Assembly (NCBI RefSeq): GCF_020497125.1
Contig: NC_059080.1
Location: 74,506,618 to 74,570,617, forward strand
Reading direction: 5' to 3'
From: Mauremys mutica
Lineage: Eukaryota; Chordata; Testudines; Geoemydidae
Length of the DNA: 64,000 bases
Shown: positions 12,751 through 21,390 of the stretch, one piece after another
Numbering within the stretch: the stretch's first letter is position 1
How the letters are laid out: every line of letters starts with the position of its first letter
Notes under the pieces: generated by a model
What the model was told of the DNA's origin: nothing
What the model saw: only the letters and a program-made list of their open reading frames with translations
Database searches by the model: none
Position numbers and translations under genes: made by a program

Positions 12751-13474
12751 CAGTGGTTCTCAACCAGGAGTACGTGTACCCCTAGGGCAGGGATTGGCCG
12801 TTGGCTTGTGGCCTGCCAGGGTAAGCTCCCTGGTGGGCCGGGCCAGTTTGTTTACCAGCCGCGTCCACAGGTTCGGCCGATCGCAGCTCCCACTGGCTGT
12901 AGTTTGCCGCTCCAGGCCAATGGGGGCTGCGGGAAGTGGCACAGGCCAAGGGATGTGCTGGCCGCCACTTCCCGCAGCCCCCATTGGCCTGGAACGGTGA
13001 ACCGTGACCAGTGGGAGCTGCGATCAGCCGAACCTGTGGACACAGCTGATAAACCGTCTCGCCCGTGAAGGGGCTTACCCTGGTGGGCCACATGCCAAAG
13101 GTTGCCGATCCCTGCCCTGGGGTACCAAGAAGTCTTCCAGGGGGTATATCAACTCATCTAGCTATTAGCCTGTTGTAAAACCAAGCAACATAAAAAGCGC
13201 TAGCAAAACTAAACTACAAAGTAAAATTTCATACAGACAATGACTTTTTTTATACTGCTCTAGATACATTTCAGTGTATAGTAAGTACAATATTTATATT
13301 CCAATTGATTTATTTTATAATTATATGGTACAAATGAGAAAGTAATGGTGTGCTGTGTATTTTCATGTCCGATTTTGTAAGCAAGTAGTTTTTAAGTGAG
13401 GTGAAACTTGGGGTTCACAGACAAATCAGAGTCCTGTAAGGGGTACAGTAGTCTGGAAAGGTTGAGAGCCACTG
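12751..13474. mobile_element. hAT-type non-autonomous transposon, interrupted by a second hAT element
   Basis: Outer termini CAGTGGTTCTCAACC (from 12751) and GGTTGAGAGCCACTG (to 13474) are inverted repeats matching at 14 of 15 positions. The flanking octamers GCCAAGAG (12743-12750) and GCCTAAAG (13475-13482) agree at 6 of 8, consistent with an old hAT target duplication. The inner part 13115-13460 is AT-rich with no transposase. The element is split at 12788-13114 by another insertion. Without that insert and one copy of its duplication, the outer element would be about 390 bp. Confidence 0.8.
12788..13114. mobile_element. GC-rich hAT MITE nested in another hAT element
   Basis: A 327-bp near-palindromic element begins CAGGGATTGGC and ends GCCGATCCCTG. 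Long arms pair across it: the phrase 'CCCGCAGCCCCCATTGGCCT' near 12971 is the reverse complement of sequence near 12912. Flanks CCCTAGGG (12780-12787) and CCCTGGGG (13115-13122) form an 8-bp duplication with one mismatch. The same family is abundant in turtle genomes as I know them. Several overlapping 66-115 codon frames on both strands are by-products of its GC-rich palindrome. It landed in the outer hAT element, so it is the younger of the two. Confidence 0.85.
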
Positions 13475-13482
13475 GCCTAAAG

Positions 13483-13714
13483 GATTGAATAAACATAGAT
13501 ACCAAACTACCTTCTTATACCTAAAAGTAGTCTTCCCTAAAATGTTAGGGGTACATTGATTGGGAAGTGGAGGTAAGATTGTACCTTCTCTTTTGATAAA
13601 GAAGTCTTCTGTTAAAAATCAGTGAAAAAACAAATGCCCCATGTGCCCTGTTGGGGTGATTCTAACAAAAAACATCTTTTGTTTACAGAATGCACACTGC
13701 TTTGTCCTTGCAGT
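13483..13714. other. Short unique stretch between repeats
   Basis: About 230 bases without a recognised feature between the outer hAT element and the antisense CR1 copy. Confidence 0.5.
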
Positions 13715-15112
13715 CACATAAGAACAGCCATACTGGGTCAGACCAAAGGTCCATTTAGCCCAGTATCCTGTCTTCTGACAGTGGCCAATGCCAGGTGCCC
13801 CAGAGGGAATGAATCATCAAATGATCCATTCCCTGTCACTCATTCTGAGCTTCTGGCAAACAAAGGCTAGGGACACCATCCCTGCCCATCCTGGCTAATA
13901 GCCATTGGTGGACCTATCCTCCATGAATTTATCTAGTTCTCTTTTGAACCTTGTCATAGTCCTGGCCTTCACAACATCTTCTGGCAAAGAGATCCAGAGG
14001 TTGACTGTGTGTTGTTTTAAACCTGCTGTCTATTAATTTCATTTGGTGACCCCCTAGTTCTTGTGTTATGAGAAGGAATAAATAACACTTTCTTATTTAC
14101 TTTCTCCACACCAGTCATGATTTTATAGATCTCAATCATATCCCCTCTTAGTCGTCTCTTTTCCAAGCTGAAAAGTCCCAGTTTTATTAATCTCTCTTCA
14201 TACAGAAGCTATTCCATACCCCTAATAATTTTTGTTGCCCTTTTCTGAACCTTTTCCAATTCCAATATACCTTTTTTGAGATCGGGCGACCACATCTGCA
14301 CACAGTATTCAAGATGTGGGCATACCATGGATTTATATAGAGGCAATATATTTTCTGCCTTATTATCTATCCCTTTCTTAATGATTCCCAACATTCTGTT
14401 TGCTTTTTTGACCACCACTGCACATTGAGTGGATGTTTTCAGAGAACTATTCACAATGACTCCAAGATCTCTTTCTTGAGTGGTACCAGCTAATTTAGAC
14501 CAAATCATTTTATATGTATAGTTGGGATTATGTTTTCCAATGTGGATTACTTTGCATTTATCAACATTGAATTTCATCTGCCATTTTGTTGCCCAGTCAC
14601 CCAGTTTTGTGAGATCCTTTTGTAGCCCTTTGCAGTCTGCCTGGGACTTAACTATCTTGAGTAGTTTTGTATCATCTGCAAATTTTGCCACCTCACTGTT
14701 TACCCCTTTTTCCAGATCATTTATAAATATGTTGAATAGGACTGGTTCCAGTACAGAGACCTGGGGATCACCACTATTTACCTGTCTTCATTCTGAAAAC
14801 TGACCATTTATTCCTACCCCTTGTTTCTTATCTTTTAACTAATTACCAATGAATGAGAGGGCCTTCCCTCTTATCCCATGACAATTTACGTTGCTTAAGA
14901 GCCTTTGGTGAGGGACCTTGTCCCTTTCTGAAAATCTAAGTACACTATATCCACTGGATCCCCCTTGTCCACATGCTTGTTGACCCCCTCAAAGAATTCT
15001 AGCAGATTGGTAAGTCCTGATTTCCCTTTACCAAAAACCATGTTGGCTCTTCCCCAACAAATTATGTTCATCTGTGTCTGACAATTTCGTTCTTGAGTAT
15101 AGTTTCAACCAA
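13715..15112 (-). mobile_element. CR1 LINE, 5'-truncated copy with end of ORF2 and 3' UTR
   Basis: Read on the minus strand this is the last part of a CR1 element. A continuous 160-codon frame (14209-14691) starts at the reverse-transcriptase FADD box (14671-14682, followed by TKL) and continues through the thumb and C-terminal region (DLGVIVNSSL, VQKRATKIIRG). Upstream, 14692-15112 encodes earlier parts of the palm in broken frames. The 3' untranslated part (13715-14208) contains the signature 'GACAGTGGCCAATGCCAGG' on the plus strand. The endonuclease domain and ORF1 are missing, as is usual for 5'-truncated CR1 copies. Not functional. Confidence 0.93.
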
Positions 15113-16216
15113 CATTGGTTGCTTGTTCTCAATTAGCTGCAACTGAGCCCTACATCCAGGCACCTGCTCTGTTTTTCAAAAATTACAAAACCGCTACTAT
15201 AAGAAAAGGCAGATCACATACCTGAGTTGGGGATAATGTGTCTACCAGAAAAATATGCTTGACGCAGCACCTGAACTATTCAAAAGGAGCATCTGATTGC
15301 AGAATAATATGAAGGCCTATTTTTTTAATAAGAAAAAAAAATGCTAGAGACAGAATTTGAAAAAAAAACCCAAAAAAACCTTGTTTCTCTCCATCTAATT
15401 CAATTAGTATTAAAAGGACACAGGATCAGATTTTTATAAGTATTTAGGATCTTAAAGATGCATAAGTTAATGGGACTAAGGTGCCTAGGTGCTTCTGAAA
15501 ATCCCACTAGGGGCCTATCTGCATCGTTAGGCACCTAAATACCTTTAAAAATCACTGGCCCAATTAACTATCTGTTGCTGTTTAACACTACATTTCACCT
15601 GTTAAAAATGCTATACCCATGGTATTGGAAGCCTTCCCCTTTTTGTCATCCCTAGTAAAATATCCCTTCATTTAGCCAATTGTCTGAGTGGTTATTGGGA
15701 CCCACCAGGGCTAGTATAGTTTTGGTGTACCACAACACTGAGCAGCAATTACATGCTTAATTAACCCACTTTAAGGCCAGGGATTTTATTTAATAAAACA
15801 CTTTGAGATCTTCAGATAAAAGTTCCATACAATGCATGCTATTAACAATAATTTGTCAGTTATAACTACTTTCATAAAGAAATAGTGTATCTGAAATGCT
15901 TTGATGAATGGCACTATAAATATATAAATGATCATACCAGAAAAGGCATTATTGTTAAGTTTTTCTTGTTTCCATCCTAAGAGTTAGTGGCTTCTTGTGT
16001 TGTGAAATCTATATGAACAGTCTTTGCCCTTCTCATAATTGGACTACAAGAAAATCAGCAGTACAAAAACAGATTTCAGAATGCCTTTCCCAATGTAAAG
16101 TTAATGTCAACAGAATTGCCTGTGAAAATCCTCCATCCAATCAGAACAGAACAGAGGAAGAACTGCATAGTAATTGACAATTAGTGGTAATAAGTGGGAG
16201 CCAGAAGTTTCCATAC
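15113..16216. other. Sequence with traces of old repeats, no gene
   Basis: At 15430-15560 there is a dispersed-repeat piece containing 'GGTGCTTCTGAAAATCCCAC' and 'TAGGCACCTAAATACC', related to pieces at 34440-34620 and 35130-35225. At 15795-15850 'CACTTTGAGATCTTCAGATA' resembles the 3' end of L2/CR1-like LINEs. No coding feature recognised. Confidence 0.5.
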
Positions 16217-16300
16217 AATTACAGAAATTGGAGCTAGAAATGGCCTATTAGGTCAGATCTCTCTCCTTGTGTCTAAAGTTTGATCACTTCAAGTGACTCA
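16217..16300 (+). repeat. CR1/L3-like LINE 3' fragment
   Basis: 'ACAGAAATTGGAGCTAGAAA' followed by 'GGCCTATTAGGTCAGATC' matches the general form of a CR1/L3 3' end (AGAAATTGGAG..GGAAAAGACCTATTAGGTCA type). It is short and diverged. Confidence 0.5.
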
Positions 16301-16769
16301 GTTGATTAGGATTTCCAAAGGGATTGTTTCATGGTGTAATAATCTTCTGCACAGTCCTCACAAGGTTTTGCAGCATGCATATATGTGGATTTGGATATGG
16401 CTGTGAATTTTCAGCCTCCCTCCCTCATTGTTTCCTCCCCTGAAGACAATCCTAGTTCTCTTCATTACCTCTCAACAGCCTTCCTGGCAGGTTATCTGCC
16501 CACACTGTCTCTTCAAGGTCCTTTTATGGCTCTCTAAAAGCGATTGGAAAGAGAACTAGAATTTCAGTCCCTGGGGCAGTACATTTTGAATAGAGCAGAA
16601 GAGTTCTATTCTTGTGTGCTTTTGAGGGGGTGCACAGCATAGCATTTTCATCTATATTTCATTGAACACACATTTGTGTTTCTTTATAAATAATGCTCCT
16701 TGGAACTCAAAAGGGAAGTTGAAAAATTCTGAGGTTGAGACAATGTCAAATACCATGGTTTGGAGTAAC
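16301..16769. other. Unique sequence next to the gypsy insertion
   Basis: No gene recognised. It is the pre-insertion flank of the LTR retrotransposon that follows. Confidence 0.5.
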
Positions 16770-16774
16770 ATACA
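16770..16774. repeat. Target site duplication (left copy), ATACA
   Basis: ATACA directly precedes the LTR end and is repeated directly after the other LTR at 21386-21390. Five base pairs is a usual duplication length for Ty3/gypsy integrases. Exact identity shows that both element ends are original. Confidence 0.93.
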
Positions 16775-16965
16775 TGTTATGTCCTAGGGGCAGCCGGTGT
16801 AGGAAGCAATCACTTGAGGCCAGAGAGCAGACAGCTAACCAAAACCTCCATTTTATTTACAGAAACAGAGAGCTCACTCAGCCGGTTGAAACCGGCTGAG
16901 CTATCCCTTAATAGTCTAACTCAGTTGCCATAGTAACAAAACCCATGACAACCAAATACACAACA
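16775..16965 (-). repeat. 3' LTR of the gypsy element
   Basis: A 191-bp terminal repeat bounded by TG and CA. On the minus strand it carries an AATAAA polyadenylation signal (plus strand TTTATT at 16852-16857). It contains a 9-bp inverted repeat with a 2-base loop (CAGCCGGTT..AACCGGCTG, 16879-16898), intact in this copy. Its length is short for a gypsy LTR. The single difference from the other LTR is G at 16895. Confidence 0.96.
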
Positions 16966-16980
16966 TATTCCTCCCCCCCT
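16966..16980 (-). promoter_or_regulatory. Polypurine tract of the gypsy element
   Basis: Directly inside the 3' LTR the minus strand reads AGGGGGGGAGGAATA, an almost pure purine run ending at the LTR boundary. This is the expected position of the plus-strand DNA primer used in reverse transcription. Role is inferred from position and composition. Confidence 0.85.
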
Positions 16981-17096
16981 AATAAGAACATCCCCTAAAT
17001 AAAACACACACTAAACTAGAGAAGGAGGGTAGACTGCCTCCATTCCCGGCTAAACCCTGGGGATTATTTTGCCCCATAACCGTGGGTTCGCCCTAA

Positions 17097-17525
17097 CTAA
17101 AGATCCAGCCGATGCAGAGGCCTTCTGTCTCTAGGTGGATTACGGCGAACTTCTGGTGTTGTTGCACCCGAAAGTACTAAGGGCTCAGGGTCCGCAGCAC
17201 GAATAGGTGAGGAGGTGGTATCAGCTCGTGCTGGGCAAAGGGGTATCTCCGCTGCCGGCAGTAATGGAGGAGAACAGTCAGGAACAGGTGACTCATGATT
17301 CGGTGTCTCACCAGGAGGGGTGAAGTCAGACCCCTCAACTGCAGATGGGTCCTGAAGACTGGCATGACCTGGCAACAGCTGATCTACATGTCGCCGCCAG
17401 GTAAGATTCTCTGCAGTCCGGACTGTATAGGAAACAGGTCCTGTTTGAGTGATGACTGTGGCCGGGACCCATTTAGCTCTGGAAGTATAATTCCGACCCA
17501 AAACTGGCTGCCCTGGGCTAAAGGT
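17097..17525 (-). pseudogene. C-terminal end of integrase, cut off by an in-frame stop
   Basis: This frame is continuous with the upstream integrase frame except for the TGA at 17526-17528. It contains a GPY/F-like module: a basic stretch with WVPA, then TGPVSYTV, then WRRHVDQL about 15 residues later, which is the usual C-terminal DNA-binding region of Ty3/gypsy integrases. A Pro-rich, Ser-rich tail follows and ends at the TAG at 17097-17099. The first internal Met is at 17501, but that start would be artificial. In this copy the part is separated from the catalytic core, so strand transfer is unlikely to be supported in cis. Confidence 0.85.
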
Positions 17526-18020
17526 TCAGTCTTTTGCTCTGGGTGCCCGTCTGATTACTTGATATTGCTGCTGATGTTGCACAGTTTGTCTGGGTTCAGA
17601 AGGTTTCAGCAGATCAAAGCAAGTGCGCAGCTGTCGTCCCATCATTAGAAAGGCTGGGGAAGCCTGGGTCGTAGCATGAGGTGTGTTTCTATAGGAAAGT
17701 AAGAAGGTATCCAGACGCTTTTGAATGGAGTGTTGTCCCTTTGCTGATTTCAAAGCGTTTTTCATTGTCTGCACAAATCTTTCAGCTAATCCGTTGGTGG
17801 ATGGATGATATGGTGCTGATGTGATGTGGTGTATCCCATTTGCCTTCATAAAATTTTGAAACTCCTGAGAGACGAACTGCGGTCCGTTGTCGCTCACAAG
17901 TTGTTCTGGCAGACCAAAACGACTAAAGAGTCCTCGTAGTTTTTGGATAGTACTCTCTGCAGTAGTGGACTGCATTATAGAGACTTCTGGCCATTTAGAA
18001 TGGGCATCTACTGCCACCAA
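17526..18020 (-). pseudogene. Integrase catalytic core of the gypsy element, frame-shifted from gag-pol
   Basis: About 164 codons with the second and third residues of the DDE triad: Asp in LVSDNGPQF and Glu in NGLAERF, separated by 35 residues as in retroviral and Ty3 integrases. The first catalytic Asp (in HVDFAGP) lies in the preceding frame. The two frames overlap at 18008-18020 and are offset, so a length change in this short window has separated them. The core motifs are otherwise intact. The frame ends at TGA 17526-17528, and the same frame continues beyond it with recognisable integrase sequence, showing that this stop is a lesion. Whether ribosomal frameshifting could bridge the offset is not shown; I see no clear slippery heptamer with a downstream pseudoknot. 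Confidence 0.9.
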
Positions 18021-21000
18021 GACATGCTTCCTTCAAGGGGGCCAGCAAAGTCAACGTGAATACGTTGCCACGGGTTTTCAGGCCAGTCCCATGGGTGTAG
18101 GGGTGCCCACTGGGGTGCATTTCTTACACTCTGACATGACATACAAGCTTTTGCCTTCTCTTCAATAGCACTGTCCAATCTAGGCCACCAAAAATAGCTT
18201 TGTGCAATTTCCTTCATGCGCACTATTCCACAGTGACCGGAATGTAGCTGTTCTAACATCTGTGATCTCAGGGGTGGTGGAATAATGACACGCCTCCCCC
18301 ACAACAAACAACCAGATTGGACCGATAACTCCGTCCGCCTGGACATGTAGGGAACAAGGTCGGGTGAGACCGGAGAGGTTTGTCGAGATTTTCCATGCAT
18401 CACCAGGTCCATAACTTGGGATAATACTGGGTCAACGCGGGTTGCCTTCTTTATCTGAGTAGCAGTGATGGGTGTATTCTCTACCTGTTCAAAGTAGAAG
18501 ATTTCCTTTTGGGCACTATCTTGATGTTTGACCGGTAAAGGCAACCTTGAGAGGCCATCTGCATTGCCGTGCAGAGTGGATTTCTGATATTTGATTTCAT
18601 ATGTGTGTGCAGAAAGTATCAATGCCCAACGTTGCATACGACTAGCAGCTAATGGGGGAATGCCTGTGTAGGGTCCAAAAATTGATGTCAGAGGTCGATG
18701 GTCTGTAAGAAGAGTAAACTTTCGCCCAAACAGGTACTGATGAAACTTCCGAATTCCAAAAACAATTCCTAATGCCTCACGTTCGATTTGGGCGTAGTTA
18801 GTTTCTGCTTTGCTTAGAGTGCGTGAAGCAAAAGCAATAGGTCTTTCTTCTCCCGAAGGCATAATGTGTGACACGACCGCTCCCACTCCATAAGGGGAAG
18901 CATCGCAGGCCAATTGCAGGGGTAAGGATGGATCAAAGTGTGTTAGAACTTCAGAATTTAACAATGCATCCTTAGCTTTGTTAAATGCAACATCACAGGC
19001 TTCAGTCCACTTCCAGGCCTTGTTCTGCCCAAGGAGCTCATGAAGTGGTTTTAGCAGTGTGGCTAACTGTGAGATGAACTTTCCATAATAGTTCAGTAAT
19101 CCTAGAAATGAGCGTAGCTGGCTTACATTTCGAGGTGGGGGAGCCTCCACAATAGCTTTAACTTTTGCAGGGGCCTTATGAAGACCTGCAGAATCGATGA
19201 TGTGTCCCAAATATTCAACAGAGGGCTTGAAGAATTCACACTTGTCTTTGCGAACTCGTAGGCCATACTCTTCCAGTCTTTGTAGGGTAGCCTCTAAATT
19301 CTTTAAGTGATCCTCTTCATTTCTTCCAGTGACCAGGATATCATCCAGATAGCACTGAACTCCTGACAAGCCACACAAGATCTGGTCCATAGCCCTCTGG
19401 AACAGGGCGGGAGCCGATGTGATTCCGAAGGGTAGGCGACAGTATCGATAAAGCCCCTTATGAGTCACAATAGTCAACAGCTCTTGGGACTTTTCATCGA
19501 CGTGCATCTGTAAATATGCTTGACTCAGATCAATCTTACTGAACTTTTGTCCCCCAGCCAGGCCTGCGAAGAGGTCATCGATGTGGGGAAGCGGGTATTG
19601 CTCTGCACACAACACTGGGTTGACAGTGACTTTAAAATCACCGCAAATCCGGAGAGAGCCATCTTTCTTCACGATTGGAACGATAGGAGTGGCCCATGAG
19701 CTATGGGTAACTGGTATTAGGACTCCATTGGTGACCAGGCGCTCCAGGTCTGATTCAACTTTTGGCCTGATGGCATATGGCACAGTTCGGGCTTTCAGAT
19801 ATTTTGGTGGACTGCCAGGTTTAATGTTCAATGTCACAGTGATTCCCTTCATACTTCCCAAATCATCTCCAAAAACAGCAGCATGTTTCCTTAGTATAGG
19901 GGTTAGACTGGTTTCTTCTTTAGTCATCCGGTGCACTTCTGCCCAGTTCAGCTGAATCTTCCCAAGCCAAGACCTACCCATTAAGGCTGGGTAGTCACCT
20001 CTCACCACAAACAGTGGCAATTTAGCCGCCTGTCCATTGAGCTCCACCTTAACATCAATAGTGCCCAACATGGGCACAGCTTCACCTGTATACGTCTTCA
20101 GAACAGTTTTTGTTGCCTTAAGCGGAAGATGCTGTAGCTTTTCCTTATACACAGTCTCAGGAACCAGCGAGACAGCTGCACCGGTGTCTAGTTCCATGCG
20201 TATAGGTTTGCCCTCCAATAAGGGGGTTACCCAGTATTCATGTGAGCCCGCTGCCAAAGACAAAACATGCAGTGGCACTTCCTCTTGTGAGGAGGTGTCA
20301 CCTTGATCATCCTGGGTCTGCTCTAGGGTATGCAAGGTTCCTCTTTTTGTCGGCCAGACCACAGGCCTCTTTTTCTTTTGTTTACAGGCACACTCAATGT
20401 GTCCCTTTTTGCCACAGTGTCGACACACCAGGTCCTTACACCAGCATTCTGATGCCTGGTGACCCAGCTTACCACAGCGGTAACATTCTTGAATCTGCAC
20501 CGTTTTGTGGGTCAGTTCTTGTGACACTTTTTGCACCCTAGGGAATGCACCGATGTATTGTGCCTCCCTTGTAGCCAGTTCCATGGAGACAGCAATATCA
20601 ACAGCCTTCTGTAATGTAAGCTGAGCCTCTGTCAGTAGGCGCTTCCGTATAGCTTCACTGCAGAGGCCACACACTAACCTGTCACGCAGGGCATCATTTA
20701 ACATCTCTTTAAATTCACAGTGTTCTGCTAGCTTTTTTAAAATGGCTACAAATTGTACAACTGTTTCATCTTCCTTTTGGTCTCTTTTGTGGAACCTATA
20801 TCTTTCAGCAATTACCAGTGGTTTTGGGGAGAAATGAGACCCCAGGATTTCCACAATGTCACTGTAAGATTTAGTCTCAGGCTTAACAGGGTGTAGTAAG
20901 CTGCGTAGCAGAGAGTAGGTTTTAGCCCCTACAACAGTTAAGAATATTGGCACCTTCTTCACTTCTGTAATGTCATTTGCAATACCAAAAAGCTCAAAAC

Positions 21001-21070
21001 GCTCAGTATACACATGCCACTGCTCTGTATTCTCATCAAAAGGCTCCAGGGGCCTGGTCAGAGTAGCCAT
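18008..21070 (-). pseudogene. gag-pol of the gypsy element: Gag, protease, RT, RNase H, start of integrase
   Basis: An open frame of about 1,020 codons. I take the ATG at 21068-21070 (MATLTRPLEPF) as start because it begins the family-like Gag N terminus; an upstream in-frame Met at 21106 adds 12 residues. Counting from that upstream Met: Gag about 13-200, two CCHC zinc knuckles at 208-221 and 228-241, aspartic protease with DTGA at 307-310, reverse transcriptase about 430-620 with YLDD at 586-589, RNase H about 725-855 with Asp 735, TDH near 802 and Asp 850, integrase HHCC finger (His 955, His 958, Cys 988, Cys 991) and first catalytic Asp at 1019. It ends at TAG 18008-18010, just after that Asp, because of a frame change. 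Enzymatic parts up to RNase H look complete. Confidence 0.93.
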
Positions 21071-21175
21071 GATTTTTAGTTTCACTTTCACAGTCAGTGC
21101 AAACAAGCAGTTTTTTTTCTTTGTTTGGTCTTTACCTTGACTTCTACTTCCTTCTGTTACTGGAGCAGCACCAGG
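21071..21175 (-). other. Untranslated leader of the gypsy element
   Basis: About 105 bases between primer site and start codon, pyrimidine-poor on the minus strand with AAAGAAAAAAAACTGC near 21110. It would be expected to hold packaging signals, but none can be named from sequence. Confidence 0.6.
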
Positions 21176-21193
21176 ATCCCATCCTCGTCGCCA
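21176..21193 (-). promoter_or_regulatory. Primer binding site matching the 3' end of tRNA-Ser(GCU)
   Basis: On the plus strand the 18 bases ATCCCATCCTCGTCGCCA equal the 3' end, CCA included, of vertebrate tRNA-Ser(GCU) as I know it (acceptor GACGAGG). On the element strand the site is TGGCGACGAGGATGGGAT, one base inside the 5' LTR. It is therefore predicted to pair over 18 bases with that tRNA to start minus-strand DNA synthesis. The match is complete, so it is unlikely to be chance. Confidence 0.88.
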
Positions 21194-21194
21194 G

Positions 21195-21385
21195 TGTTAT
21201 GTCCTAGGGGCAGCCGGTGTAGGAAGCAATCACTTGAGGCCAGAGAGCAGACAGCTAACCAAAACCTCCATTTTATTTACAGAAACAGAGAGCTCACTCA
21301 GCCGGTTGAAACCGACTGAGCTATCCCTTAATAGTCTAACTCAGTTGCCATAGTAACAAAACCCATGACAACCAAATACACAACA
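21195..21385 (-). repeat. 5' LTR of the gypsy element
   Basis: Same 191 bp as the 3' LTR except for A at 21315, which breaks one pair of the CAGCCGGTT/AACCGGCTG hairpin. It contains the AATAAA signal (plus TTTATT at 21272-21277). It should hold the promoter; a weak candidate is TATTAAGG on the minus strand, but no canonical TATA box is clear. Polyadenylation and promoter roles are inferred. Confidence 0.95.
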
Positions 21386-21390
21386 ATACA
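21386..21390. repeat. Target site duplication (right copy), ATACA
   Basis: Exact copy of 16770-16774, directly after the CA end of the 5' LTR. Confidence 0.93.

Larger units (their letters stand above)
16775..21385 (-). mobile_element. Ty3/gypsy LTR retrotransposon, near full length
   Basis: A 4,611-bp element on the minus strand. Order in its own direction: 5' LTR, tRNA primer site, untranslated leader of about 120 bases, gag-pol in one frame (capsid region, two zinc knuckles, protease, reverse transcriptase, RNase H, integrase), purine tract, 3' LTR. The domain order RT-RNaseH-integrase places it in Ty3/gypsy (Metaviridae) rather than Copia. There is no envelope-like frame. The polyprotein resembles the K02A2.6-like group common in aquatic animal genomes. 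The two LTRs differ at one of 191 bases, so insertion is probably recent. One frameshift and one stop break the integrase region, so this copy cannot make a complete polyprotein by ordinary translation. Confidence 0.97.

Noticed and set aside
12692..13093. Cluster of 60-115 codon frames on both strands
   Set aside because: They lie within the GC-rich palindromic hAT element at 12788-13114; composition and symmetry explain them.
17177..20541. Plus-strand and alternative minus frames of 60-124 codons within the gypsy element
   Set aside because: They overlap the well-supported gag-pol frame and have no domains of their own.
21176..21193. tRNA-like sequence
   Set aside because: Only the 3' 18 bases with CCA are present and they lie at the retroelement primer site; no cloverleaf precedes them, so it is not a tRNA gene.
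16775..21385. Envelope gene making the element a retrovirus-like errantivirus
   Set aside because: Only about 120 bases separate the end of integrase from the 3' LTR, so there is no room for an envelope frame.
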